Shown: piece by piece, positions 37,208 through 45,772 of the stretch
How positions within the stretch are numbered: the first letter of the stretch is position 1
How the letters are laid out: every line of letters begins with the position of its first letter
Assembly (NCBI RefSeq): GCF_016862175.1
Contig: NZ_BOML01000040.1
Span: 186,001 to 250,000, forward strand
Source of the DNA: Paractinoplanes durhamensis
GTDB taxonomy: Bacteria; Actinomycetota; Actinomycetes; Mycobacteriales; Micromonosporaceae
Length of the DNA: 64,000 nt
Direction of reading: 5' to 3'
The notes under the pieces: model-generated
What the model saw: the letters and a program-made list of their open reading frames with translations, nothing else
The model's database searches: none
What the model was told of the DNA's origin: nothing
Position numbers and translations under genes: made by a program

Positions 37208-38446
37208 TCAGCTGTTTCCTAGACCGCTTACCCAGTCGGCTACGCCGTCCTGTTCGGGCTGGTGGCGGCCACGCTTCTGCTGCGGCTGGGGGCGTGGCGT
37301 GCCGTGCAGGGTGCCCTGGGCGATGTTCGGTGCCGGTGAACTGAATCCGTCGAACGTCGCCGGCGGGGCCTTCTCCGGCGGGGCCTGCTTGGGCGGGGCC
37401 TGCTTGGGCGGGGCCTTTTTTGGCAGGGACGGGGTGGCTGCGGCGCCGGCCTGGGCGATCGCCGAGTCGGGCTCCGGGTCGCGCTTCGGCAGCGGTGGGC
37501 GGTCCGGGCTCGGTTTCGGCTTCGTCCTCGGCTTTGCCGCTCCGCCGAGGCCGACGTCGAGGCCGCTGCTGTTGCCGCTGCTCGGCGTCGTCGGTGCCGC
37601 CGGCGCGCGGCGGAGCACCGCCGCCAGCACCGAGCCGAGAACGCCGGCGCCGGCCGCGGTCATCGCCGCCCAGTAGGGCACGCCCTGGTAGTCGCCCTTG
37701 CTCGAACCCGGGCCGGCGACCAGGTAGGCCGCCGTCAGCAGGGCCGGCCCGGCCAGCCCGGCCAGCGCGATGGTCAGCGTGGAGTCGTCGCGGCGGCGGG
37801 CCGCCCAGCCGAGCGCGATGCCGCTGATCAGGGCCAAGGCCGGCATGGTCAGCAGCGCGGTCCGCTGGGTGACGGCGTCGGACAGGAAGTCGGCGTCGAT
37901 CACGCCGAGTCGAACGGTGGGCAGCGCCTTGCCGGGCGCCATCGAGGGCGCCACCGAGATGATCGCGATCACCCAGGCGGCCACGCCCACGGTCACGAAG
38001 CTCCAGCGGGCGACCTGCCGGCTCAGGGCGGCGTACGCGGCGAACAGGCCGACCGCGGCGCCCAGTGCGGCGCACACCCCGATCACGAAGACCGGCTGGA
38101 CCCCGGCGACCTCGGCGGTGCGGGCCGGCTGCATGGTCAGCGGCACCACCACCGCGGCACCGACGCCGGCCGCGACCGCGGTGACGAGCCGGGTGCCGGC
38201 GCCCGACCGCTTCGGCAGCAGTGGCCGGCCGGCCATGCCGCCGACCACCGCGGAGGCCATCGCGAACCAGGCGACCCAGGCCAGCTGGGCAGTCCATTGG
38301 TCACGCGCAGTTAGGTCGAGAACGCGGGTGAGGCGCACGATGCCCAGCCCGTAAGCCAGCCCGAGCTGACTCGCGCCGGCCAGCGCGGCGACGCCGAGCG
38401 TGACTCCCAACAGTTTGGCCGAGGTCCGGAATGCCATGCCGGGCAC
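37208..38446 (-). CDS. Polytopic membrane protein with repetitive cytoplasmic tail
   Basis: 412 residues. Residues 1-285 contain about eight hydrophobic segments in regular spacing; the C-terminal 125 residues are a soluble Pro/Lys/Ala tail with tandem 5-residue repeats (KQAPP, KQAPP, EKAPP) encoded by a 15-bp DNA repeat near 37370-37415. I do not recognise a family. Start is GTG 38446, with AGGA 10 nt upstream; ATG 38437 is an alternative. It lies 99 nt downstream of the solute-binding lipoprotein gene on the same strand and may be cotranscribed with it, which would place it in the same sensing or uptake function. Confidence 0.7.
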   Translation of the reverse strand: MPGMAFRTSAKLLGVTLGVAALAGASQLGLAYGLGIVRLTRVLDLTARDQWTAQLAWVAWFAMASAVVGGMAGRPLLPKRSGAGTRLVTAVAAGVGAAVVVPLTMQPARTAEVAGVQPVFVIGVCAALGAAVGLFAAYAALSRQVARWSFVTVGVAAWVIAIISVAPSMAPGKALPTVRLGVIDADFLSDAVTQRTALLTMPALALISGIALGWAARRRDDSTLTIALAGLAGPALLTAAYLVAGPGSSKGDYQGVPYWAAMTAAGAGVLGSVLAAVLRRAPAAPTTPSSGNSSGLDVGLGGAAKPRTKPKPSPDRPPLPKRDPEPDSAIAQAGAAATPSLPKKAPPKQAPPKQAPPEKAPPATFDGFSSPAPNIAQGTLHGTPRPQPQQKRGRHQPEQDGVADWVSGLGNS

Positions 38447-38545
38447 GTTACGGAATTCCTCGTCGATGACGCCACTCCGGATTCGGATTCTTAAGACTGA
38501 GTTATCTGTGTTACTGACCGTGATCGTTCGATCTTGGTCGCTGAC

Positions 38546-39706
38546 TCAGGACGAAAGACGCCAGCGCCCGGCCCGCGCCACCAGGAGGGTGAGCGCCTGT
38601 GGCATCAGCCCGGAGTGGTTGGCCGGGGTCAGCCGGATCGGGCCGGAGAGGCCGTCCACCTGAGAGGTCTCGACGATCGCCCGGATCTGCTCGCGGTCGT
38701 CGCCGACCCGGGCCACCGCCGCGGCGATCAGGTCGACCGCGTCGGCCGCGAACGACCCGACCCCCGAGTAGCTGCCGTACCGCGAGATGTAGTCGCGGAA
38801 CCACTGCTTGCGCGCGGCCTTGGCCGGGGTCGTCGCGATCACGTCGTCGATCGCCAGGGTCTGGGTGAAGACCATGGTGGTGTTGTTGGTGGCCGCGACC
38901 GCGTCGTTCGGGATGAACAGGTCGCCGGCGGCGGCCGCGTCGAAGAACACCTTGCCCTTGTAGCCCGAGTTCTTGGCGCTCTTCGCGGCCAGCGCGGCCT
39001 GGTCCGGGCCGGTCAGCACGAGCAGCGCGGCCGGGTTGGCGTCGGTCAGGGTGCCGACCGCCTGGGTGATGTCGGTGGCGGCCGGCTTCACCGAGCGGGC
39101 TCCGCTCAGCGGGATCTTCGCCTTGTCCAGCTCGGCGGTCAGCACGGTGTTGCCGCCCCTGCCGTAGAGGTCGTCGGAGTAGAGGATCGCGGCGTTCGCG
39201 ACCTGCAGCCGGCGCAGCTCATTGACCATGGTCACGGCGCTGTCGGACGAGTTGGGCCCGAGCTTGAAGAGGTACGGCGTGACCGTCTGGCTGACCTGGT
39301 CGGAGGCGGCCAGGACGATGGTCGGAACCTTCTTGTCGTTGACCGTCTTGGCCGCGCCGACCATGCACTGATCGCACGTGCCCTCGACGATCGCGGCCAC
39401 CGACGGGTCGTCCGCGAACGTGGTGATGTTGCGCAGCGAGGCGGTCGGGTCGGCCCGGTTGTCCTGGGTGCGCAGCTGGAGCTTGCGATCGCCCAGCCGG
39501 CCGGACGCGTTCACCTGGTCGACCCGCAGCTGCAGGGCACGGCCGTAGGCGGTGTCCACGCTGGACGAGTTGTTCAGGTCGGCGGCGATCACAATCGTCT
39601 CGCTGCCACCGCCCGAGCCGCCGGAGTCCGATGTGCAGCCGGCCAAACCGGCGACGAGAAGCGTCGAGGCCACGACGGATGCCGTGGCGAGGCGGGGGAG
39701 CCTCAC
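38546..39706 (-). CDS. Solute-binding lipoprotein, type I periplasmic-binding fold
   Basis: 386 residues. The N terminus is a lipoprotein signal peptide with lipobox LAGC. The rest fits the Leu/Ile/Val-binding-type (peripla_BP_6) fold: VIAADLNNSSSVDTAYGRAL, TTFADDPSVAAIVEGTCDQC, PTIVLAASD, AILYSDDLYGRGG and PAALLVLTGPDQAAL. I start at GTG 39706 because GAGGAGG lies seven bases upstream on this strand and the product then begins with a compact signal peptide; an ATG at 39748 adds an unlikely 14 residues. No permease or ATPase genes accompany it. It is divergent from the conservon sensor kinase, so it may deliver a ligand signal rather than feed a transporter. Confidence 0.88.
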   Translation of the reverse strand: MRLPRLATASVVASTLLVAGLAGCTSDSGGSGGGSETIVIAADLNNSSSVDTAYGRALQLRVDQVNASGRLGDRKLQLRTQDNRADPTASLRNITTFADDPSVAAIVEGTCDQCMVGAAKTVNDKKVPTIVLAASDQVSQTVTPYLFKLGPNSSDSAVTMVNELRRLQVANAAILYSDDLYGRGGNTVLTAELDKAKIPLSGARSVKPAATDITQAVGTLTDANPAALLVLTGPDQAALAAKSAKNSGYKGKVFFDAAAAGDLFIPNDAVAATNNTTMVFTQTLAIDDVIATTPAKAARKQWFRDYISRYGSYSGVGSFAADAVDLIAAAVARVGDDREQIRAIVETSQVDGLSGPIRLTPANHSGLMPQALTLLVARAGRWRLSS

Positions 39707-40119
39707 TGCGGTGCCTCCTCGGAGGGCGGAAACACGGACCGGCTGCATAGGGTGTCCGCCGGAATACGCGCTGATACGGACTGCATGTCCGTCTGATCGC
39801 GCCAAACCTTGCCAACGTGAAGGCGGCTGGTCAAGCCGGTGCCGAACGTCGTGGCGGGACAGTCGTCTCACATATTGGTTGGAATCTTGCCTATATTCGG
39901 TAACCGTGAAATCACTTTGTGTTGCCGTTCTGATATTCGTGCACGTCAAAGCAGTTTCCGTGTCGAATGTAGAGCCGAACGGCTTGTTACTCATCGGACA
40001 ACAAGTTGGTTTCCGGGCGGCTCCAGACTTCCCAAAGGGCAGCGCTCTCTGATGAAATCGCCGGGCCGCAGGCTCCTGTGCGGGCGAGGAGTGACGGGGA
40101 AGACCACGGAGGAGAAGTC
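39707..40119. other. Divergent intergenic region, AT-rich
   Basis: This 413-nt stretch separates the lipoprotein gene and the conservon. Its middle (about 39870-40000) is clearly richer in A and T than the neighbours. It contains TATATT (39892-39897) and a small GTGA-AA-TCAC repeat (39906-39915), but I cannot place a full promoter with confidence. No gene is seen. Confidence 0.6.
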
Positions 40120-43047
40120 GTGAGCACCGGATCTTCGACCCAGGTGGCGCGCCGTGGTGTCTTCCCGCGGCTCCGGGACGCACGGATCCGCGCCAAGCTG
40201 GCTCTCATTCTGTTCGTGCCGCTTGCCGCGGTCGTCGTGCTCGCCACCGCTCGTCTGGTCGACGTCAGTCAGCGCGCCACCGCGGCCGGTCAGGTCGAGA
40301 AGCTCGCCGAGGTCGGCACCGACGTCTCCCTCCTGACCCAGATGCTGCACGGCGAGCGGATGGCCGCCGCCGAATACCTGGCGACGCCCGGGGTCAAGGT
40401 CGAGACCTACACCGCCGCGGTCAAGGCGACCGACACCCAGATCGAGGTCTACCGCGATCACCGCCGTGCCCTCGACGACCCACCGGCGGCGGTCGAGTCC
40501 CGGCTGGTCGAGATCGACGACAACCTGAACACCCTCAACGCCACCCGTGACCAGGTGAGCAAGCGTGAGGGCCTCGGGGTCGCCGAAGCCATGTCGCGGT
40601 ACAGCGTGGTCCTCACCGACCTGCTCGGCTACGGCGACGCGGTCAGCCAGTACGCGGGTGACGACGAGGTCGGCGACGGTCTCCGGGCCACCGGCGCGTT
40701 CTCCAAGGCCAAGGCGGGCGCCGCCGAGCTCGAAGCGATCTCCTACACCGCCCTGGTCTCCGGCGACCTCAGCGCCGAGCAGCGCACCGCCTTCATCGCG
40801 TCGCAGACCAGCCAGCAGGAGGGTCTGCTCACCTTCGCCGCGTTCGCCAGCCAGGACCAGCAGGCCCTGGTGAACAACGTGGTCACCGGCGACGCGGTCA
40901 ACCTGGCCGACCAGATCTCGATCCAGCTCGGCCGGGGCGTGGCCGTCCCGCCCGACGAGGTCACCGCGGCCTTCGGCTCGGTCGTCGACCTGATGCGCTG
41001 GGCCGAGCAGCAGCTCGAGTCGGAGAACGTGACGCTGGCCGGCGACGAGGCCACCTCGGTGGTCCGGCAGGCCGCGCTCGAGGCGGCGCTGGTCATCCTG
41101 GTCCTCATCGTCGCCATCGCCCTCGCGGTGATCCTGGCCCGCTCGCTCAACCTCTCGCTGCGCCGGCTCCGGGAGGGCGCCCTCGCGGTGGCCAACCGCG
41201 ACCTGCCGGACGCCGTGGCCCGGCTGCGCGACGCCCGCACCCTCGGCGAGAACGGTGCCGAGGACATCATCCGGCAGCTGCGCGACCCGATCCGGCTCAC
41301 CAACCGTGACGAGATCGGCCAGGTCGGTCAGGCGTTCAACGTGGTCCACCGGGAAGCGGTCCGGATCGCGGCCGAGCAGGCCGCGCTGCGCACCACCGTC
41401 TCGGCGATGTTCCTCAACCTGGCCCGCCGCAGTCAGTCCCTGGTCGACCGGATGATCGGCGAGCTGGACTCGATCGAGCGCACCGAGGAAGACCCGAAGC
41501 GACTGGCCCGGCTCTTCGAGCTCGACCACCTCGCCACCCGGATGCGCCGCAACGACGAAAACCTGCTGGTCCTGGCGGGCGCCGACTCCAGCCCGCCGCG
41601 CCGCGAGGACGCGCTGCTGGTCGACGCCCTGCGGGCCAGCCAGTCCGAGGTCGAGCTCTACAACCGCATCGAGTTCGGCACGGTCGACACCGACATCGCC
41701 ATCGCGGCGCTCGCCGTCAACGACGTCGTCCGGCTGGTCGCCGAGCTGCTCGACAACGCCACCCGGTTCTCCCCGCCCACCACCAGCGTGGTCGCCGACG
41801 CCCGGCGCATCCGCGACTACGTGGTGATCCAGGTGGAGGACCGCGGCCTCGGCATGTCCGAGGAGCAGATGGACCAGCTCAACCGGCGACTGGCCGAGAC
41901 GCCCAACGTGGACGTGGCCTCGTTCCGGCTGATGGGTCTGGCCGTGGTCAGCCGGCTCGCCAGCCGCTACGGCATCCGGGTCGAGCTGCGGGCCAACCTC
42001 GAGGGCGGCACGGTCGCCCAGGTGATCCTGCCGAGCAGCATCGTGATGCTGCCCAACAGGCGCGACGGTCAGCTGGGCAGCGGGCAGTTCCCCGAGCTGG
42101 GGGCCGCACCGAGCGGCGGCTGGGACGCCATGTCCGCCCGGGCCGCCACCGCGACCCTGCCGGCCATCGCGCCCGACCCTTGGCACGAGCCGCAGCGGCA
42201 GGTGTCCGCGCCACCCGCGCCTTCGCATCCCCAGTTGCCGATGTTCCCGTCCCAGCGCCCGGCGCCGGCGACCGAGACCACGCCTACGCCGAACCGGCCA
42301 CCGCTGCCCACCCGGGTCGCGCAGCCGGTCACCGCGCAGGGCGGCATGAACGGCTTCACCCCGATGGCGCCGGCTCCGATGGCGCCGACGCCGGCCCCGA
42401 CGCAACCGGACTCGGGCAGCTGGGGGGCTGCCCTGGCCGCGATGCCGCCGGTGCCGGTTCAGGAGATGCCCGTACCGGCCGAGGAGCGGAACGACTCGCC
42501 GATCTTCGTGCAGATGCAGCAGAGCTGGTTCCGCAATCACGAGGGGGCCGCGCCGGAGGAGTGGGGGATGCCCACCGCCGGGTATGCGCCGCCGCCGAAC
42601 TCGGCCCCTGCGGTGTCCGCTTCCCCTGCCGCTGCGGCGGCCCCGCAGTCTCCGGCTCCGGCGCCCGTGCCGGCTCCGGCGGCACCACCCGCTCCGGCGG
42701 CACCACCCGCACCCGCTCCGGCGGCGACCGGGCACAATGGATCATCGATTCCGAAGCCGCGGCCGGCGGCCGAGGACCGATGGAAGACGGCGGCCGACGA
42801 AGGGTGGCAGCGTGCGATGGCAGCGGCCGAACCGGTCGACGCCGGTACCACGCGTTCGGGACTGCCCAAGCGCGTACCGCAGGCACAGCTCGTGCCCGGC
42901 GGCGTGCAGAGCGGTCCGCGCAACCAGAACCGTCGCAGCCCCGACGAGGTCCGTGGACTCCTGTCCGCGTACCACCGTGGTGTGCAACGCGGGCGGACGG
43001 ACGGCACCGCCGAGTCCTCCCTCCAGGCTAAGGAGAACGACCAGTGA
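40120..43047 (+). CDS. Conservon sensor kinase with NIT (nitrate/nitrite-sensing) domain
   Basis: 975 residues, the CvnA-type component. Membrane helices at about 25-45 and 318-345 flank an extracytoplasmic domain of the NIT type (LLTQMLHGERMAAAEYLA near its start). A HAMP-like region, a dimerisation helix with candidate phospho-acceptor His470 (ELDHLATRMRR), and an HATPase domain (LLDNATRFSPP near 545, VEDRGLGMSEEQ near 575) follow. The last 310 residues are Pro/Ala-rich and probably disordered. GTG 40120 has GGAGGAG 5-11 bases upstream. Conservons couple such a kinase-like protein to a small GTPase through roadblock and DUF742 proteins. It overlaps the next gene by four bases. Confidence 0.92.
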   Translation: MSTGSSTQVARRGVFPRLRDARIRAKLALILFVPLAAVVVLATARLVDVSQRATAAGQVEKLAEVGTDVSLLTQMLHGERMAAAEYLATPGVKVETYTAAVKATDTQIEVYRDHRRALDDPPAAVESRLVEIDDNLNTLNATRDQVSKREGLGVAEAMSRYSVVLTDLLGYGDAVSQYAGDDEVGDGLRATGAFSKAKAGAAELEAISYTALVSGDLSAEQRTAFIASQTSQQEGLLTFAAFASQDQQALVNNVVTGDAVNLADQISIQLGRGVAVPPDEVTAAFGSVVDLMRWAEQQLESENVTLAGDEATSVVRQAALEAALVILVLIVAIALAVILARSLNLSLRRLREGALAVANRDLPDAVARLRDARTLGENGAEDIIRQLRDPIRLTNRDEIGQVGQAFNVVHREAVRIAAEQAALRTTVSAMFLNLARRSQSLVDRMIGELDSIERTEEDPKRLARLFELDHLATRMRRNDENLLVLAGADSSPPRREDALLVDALRASQSEVELYNRIEFGTVDTDIAIAALAVNDVVRLVAELLDNATRFSPPTTSVVADARRIRDYVVIQVEDRGLGMSEEQMDQLNRRLAETPNVDVASFRLMGLAVVSRLASRYGIRVELRANLEGGTVAQVILPSSIVMLPNRRDGQLGSGQFPELGAAPSGGWDAMSARAATATLPAIAPDPWHEPQRQVSAPPAPSHPQLPMFPSQRPAPATETTPTPNRPPLPTRVAQPVTAQGGMNGFTPMAPAPMAPTPAPTQPDSGSWGAALAAMPPVPVQEMPVPAEERNDSPIFVQMQQSWFRNHEGAAPEEWGMPTAGYAPPPNSAPAVSASPAAAAAPQSPAPAPVPAPAAPPAPAAPPAPAPAATGHNGSSIPKPRPAAEDRWKTAADEGWQRAMAAAEPVDAGTTRSGLPKRVPQAQLVPGGVQSGPRNQNRRSPDEVRGLLSAYHRGVQRGRTDGTAESSLQAKENDQ

Positions 43048-43451
43048 CCAGGCCCCCCACCATGCAGGACATGGGCTGGCTGCTCAACAACTTCGCCAAC
43101 AGCGTCGCGGGCATCGCCCACGTCGTGGCGGTGTCGGCGGACGGTCTGCTGCTGGCATGCTCACGTGACCTGCCGGCCGACCGCGCCGATCAGCTCGCCG
43201 CGATCTCCTCCGGCGTGGTCAGCCTCACCGAGGGCGCGTCCCGGATGTTCAATGCCGGTGCCGTGCAGCAGACGATCATCGAGATGGAAAGCGGCTACCT
43301 GTTCCTGATGTCGGTCAGCGACGGTTCGTCGATGGCCGTGCTCGCCGCGCGCAGCTGCGATGTCGGCCAGGTCGGCTACGAGATGGCGCTGCTTGTCGAA
43401 CGGGTGGGTGCGGCGCTGACGCCCGCCCCGCGTGAGGTCGTCAGCCATTAG
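43044..43451 (+). CDS. Roadblock/LC7-domain protein of the conservon (CvnB type)
   Basis: 135 residues, essentially one roadblock/LC7 domain (VAGIAHVVAVSADGLLLACSRDLP and IIEMESGYLFLMSVSDGSSM). In conservons such proteins partner the kinase-like protein and act on the GTPase, as MglB does for MglA. The GTG at 43044 has AAGGAG at 43030-43035 and overlaps the kinase stop. It lies 32 nt before the DUF742 gene. Confidence 0.94.
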   Translation: MTRPPTMQDMGWLLNNFANSVAGIAHVVAVSADGLLLACSRDLPADRADQLAAISSGVVSLTEGASRMFNAGAVQQTIIEMESGYLFLMSVSDGSSMAVLAARSCDVGQVGYEMALLVERVGAALTPAPREVVSH

Positions 43452-43483
43452 CCGGTGGCCGGCGGAAAGGGGGTGATCGCGTC

Positions 43484-43846
43484 ATGGGGCAGCCACAGGA
43501 CCCACGGGGCAACCTGGTGCGCCCGTACGCGGTCACTCGCGGACGGACCGAGCCACGACGTGACATTCCGATCGAAGCGGTCCTGGTAGCCAGCCAGGCC
43601 GCGGTGCAAGAGGCTCGGTTCGCCGGGCATGACAAGTACCGCATTGCGGTGCTCTGCGAGGCGAAGCCGCAATCCCTGGCCGAGCTCTCCGCGCTCACCC
43701 GGCTTCCGCTGGGTGTGGCCCGGGTGCTGGTCGCGGACATGGTCGCCGACGGACTGCTGTCGCTGCACAGCGCCGCTCCCAAGAAGGGCTTCACGGAGCG
43801 GATGGATCTGCTGGAAAGGGTGTTGAGTGGACTTCGCAAGCTCTGA
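43484..43846 (+). CDS. DUF742 protein of the conservon (CvnC type)
   Basis: 120 residues. A DUF742 domain with a winged-helix-like core (IAVLCEAKPQSLAELSALTR and PLGVARVLVADMVADGLL) and the family start NLVRPYAVTRGRTEP. Its biochemical role in conservons is not settled. It overlaps the GTPase gene by 20 bases, so the pair is translationally coupled. Confidence 0.93.
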   Translation: MGQPQDPRGNLVRPYAVTRGRTEPRRDIPIEAVLVASQAAVQEARFAGHDKYRIAVLCEAKPQSLAELSALTRLPLGVARVLVADMVADGLLSLHSAAPKKGFTERMDLLERVLSGLRKL

Positions 43847-44447
43847 GCGGGCGGGGGCGCAACCCAAGGAGATCACCTCCGCGAAGATCGTCGTTGCGGG
43901 CGGCTTCGGCGTCGGCAAGACGACGCTGGTCGGTGCGGTCTCCGAGATCGAACCGCTGACCACTGAGGCGCTGATGACCTCGGCCGGGCAGGGCGTCGAC
44001 GACGCGTCCAAGGTGCCCGGCAAGGAGACCACCACGGTGGCGATGGACTTCGGCCGTATCACCATGGCCGACGACCTGATCCTCTACCTTTTCGGCACAC
44101 CGGGGCAGACCCGCTTCTGGTTCATGTGGGACGAGCTCATCCGGGGTGCCGTGGGCGCCGCGGTCCTGGTCGACACCCGCCGGATCGCGGACGCGTTCGC
44201 GCCGCTGGACTACTTCGAGAACCGGCACCTGCCGTACATCGTGGCCCTCAACTGCTTCGACAACGCTCCGCGCTACGAGCCGGACGAGGTGCGTGAGGCG
44301 CTGGCGATTCCGCCGCACGTACCCCTGGTGATGTGCGACGCCCGGCACCGGGAGTCGGTCAAGGCGGTTCTGGTGCAGGTGGTGGAGCACGCGATGGCCA
44401 CGCTGGTGGCCGAGCAGTCCGGGGGTTACCCGGCGGTGGTCGGCTGA
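43827..44447 (+). CDS. Small GTPase of the conservon (CvnD type)
   Basis: 206 residues. Ras-like GTPase with P-loop GGFGVGKTT (residues 26-34), switch II FGTPGQTRF in place of DxxG, and LNCFD at the G4 site in place of NKxD, both usual for this subfamily. GTG 43827 has GAAAGGG at 43813-43819. It would be the output switch of the conservon; its target is unknown. Its stop lies six bases from the stop of the convergent HemD-type gene. Confidence 0.93.
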   Translation: MDFASSERAGAQPKEITSAKIVVAGGFGVGKTTLVGAVSEIEPLTTEALMTSAGQGVDDASKVPGKETTTVAMDFGRITMADDLILYLFGTPGQTRFWFMWDELIRGAVGAAVLVDTRRIADAFAPLDYFENRHLPYIVALNCFDNAPRYEPDEVREALAIPPHVPLVMCDARHRESVKAVLVQVVEHAMATLVAEQSGGYPAVVG

Positions 44448-44457
44448 GGCGCCTCAG
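44444..44457. other. Palindrome carrying both convergent stop codons
   Basis: CTGAGGCGCCTCAG is a perfect 14-bp palindrome that contains the TGA of the GTPase gene and the TGA of the opposite HemD-type gene. It is short for a terminator but could be a minimal bidirectional 3' end. Confidence 0.35.
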
Positions 44458-45599
44458 TTGGGGAGGCGGTAGCCCCGCTTCACCACTGTCTGGATCACCC
44501 CGGGGGCGCCCAGGCCGGCCCGCAGGCGGGCGACCGCCATCTCCACGGCGTGCTCGTCGGCGCCCCGGGGGAGAGCGTGCAGCAGCGCCGCCCGGGACAG
44601 CACCCGGCCCGGCGTGGCGGCGAGCGCCCGCAGCACGGCCATCGGAGCCGGGGCCAGCGGCCGCAGGTCGCCGTCGACGATCGCGGCATGGCCGCGCAAA
44701 GTAAGAGTGTGACCGGCCACCTCGAGGGTCAGCGCCCGTTTCGGCAGCTCCTCGACGATCGTGCGGACCAGGGCACTCAGCCGGGCCCGGGCCGGCGTCA
44801 CGATCGGTACGTCGTGCCGCTTCAGCGGAGCCGCCGTCACCGGTCCTACACAGGCCACCAGAACGTTCGTGCGCAGCGCGTCCAGCAGACCGTCGGCACC
44901 CGGTCCCGCGGCCCGCAGAAGGGCCATGACGGCCGCGGCCGAGGTGAAGGTGACCGCATCCACGAGTTGTCCGGTGATCAGGTCGACCAGCCGATGCAGC
45001 GGGGCCGGGTCGGTCGGCGCCGCCCAGCGGTAGACCGGCACCTCGATCACCCGGGCACCGGCCGCCTCCAGCGCCTCGGTGTACTCGGGCTGGCTCTCCC
45101 CGTGCAGCTGGAGCGCGACCGTCAGGCCGGCGATGCCCCGGGCCTTGAGGTGGTCGACGACCTCTTCATAGCTCTCCCCCTCGGGGGACCACTGGTCGTG
45201 CAGGCCGGCCGAGCGGATCGCGGCGCGCGCCTTGGGGCCGCGGGCCACCAGGTAGGCGCGGGCCAGCGCGGCGCGCAGCGGCTCGGCCAGGCCCCAGCCC
45301 TCGGCCGCTTCCAGCCAGCCGCGCATGCCGATACCGGTGTTGACCAGCACGATGTCGGGTGGGTGGTCGAGGCAGGCGCGCGTGGCGGCCTTGAGCTCGG
45401 CGTCGTCGGCGATCGGGACGATCCGCAGGGCCGGTGCGAGCACCACCCGCGCACCCCGGCTCTCCAGCAGGCCGGCCAGCTCGTCACGGCGCCGATCGGC
45501 CGTGACGCCCACGGTGTAGCCGGAAAGTGACGCGGTCGGCTCCGCCAGGGCGGCTGCTGTGATCACCGTCCGTCGCGTTCCCCCCGCGCGATCGGTCAT
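44454..45599 (-). CDS. Uroporphyrinogen-III synthase-like regulator (HemD domain fused to OmpR-type DNA-binding domain)
   Basis: 381 residues. Residues about 25-265 form a HemD fold (YTVGVTADRRRDELAGLLES, PDIVLVNTGIGMRGWLEAA, DAVTFTSAAAVMALL). Residues about 285-381 are a winged-helix transcription-regulator domain (APMAVLRALAATPGRVLSRA, VEMAVARLRAGLG, IQTVVKRGYRLPN). HemD/OmpR-type fusions in actinobacteria (NnaR of Streptomyces, Rv0260c of M. tuberculosis) are linked to nitrate/nitrite assimilation. That makes this a regulator rather than the housekeeping HemD. No nitrite-reductase genes are in the window. There is no ribosome-binding site before ATG 45599. Confidence 0.88.
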   Translation of the reverse strand: MTDRAGGTRRTVITAAALAEPTASLSGYTVGVTADRRRDELAGLLESRGARVVLAPALRIVPIADDAELKAATRACLDHPPDIVLVNTGIGMRGWLEAAEGWGLAEPLRAALARAYLVARGPKARAAIRSAGLHDQWSPEGESYEEVVDHLKARGIAGLTVALQLHGESQPEYTEALEAAGARVIEVPVYRWAAPTDPAPLHRLVDLITGQLVDAVTFTSAAAVMALLRAAGPGADGLLDALRTNVLVACVGPVTAAPLKRHDVPIVTPARARLSALVRTIVEELPKRALTLEVAGHTLTLRGHAAIVDGDLRPLAPAPMAVLRALAATPGRVLSRAALLHALPRGADEHAVEMAVARLRAGLGAPGVIQTVVKRGYRLPN

Positions 45600-45772
45600 G
45601 TTTTTTCGAGAAGTCGCGGCGTGGCCTTACGGTCCACCGAAGGGCACGCTCGGAGTCCGCCGTCCTCAGCGTCGACCCGCTCCCATGTCACGCTTGCGAT
45701 CTCCGCCGTACCTCCGTCCGGCGCACACCGCGACTTCTCCTCGCCAGACCAGTGAACCGGTCCAGCGGTCAT
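45596..45772 (-). CDS. Possible small upstream ORF coupled to the HemD-type gene
   Basis: A 58-residue frame (MTAGPVHWSGEEKSRCAP...) ends with TGA overlapping the ATG of the HemD-type gene (ATGA). The downstream gene has no ribosome-binding site of its own, which would fit coupling. Third-position GC looks lower than in neighbouring genes and I recognise no family, so this may be chance. Confidence 0.25.
   Translation of the reverse strand: MTAGPVHWSGEEKSRCAPDGGTAEIASVTWERVDAEDGGLRACPSVDRKATPRLLEKT

Noticed and set aside
37370..37415. Tandem 15-bp repeat as a CRISPR or mobile element
   Set aside because: It is in frame in the membrane-protein gene and encodes the KQAPP repeat; there are no spacers.
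39991..42735. 914-codon - strand frame opposite the conservon kinase
   Set aside because: Low-complexity Arg/Gly/Val shadow of the kinase gene without domain features.
45600..45607. TTTTTT run as a terminator
   Set aside because: No hairpin precedes it on either strand in a useful position; it overlaps the start of the HemD-type gene.
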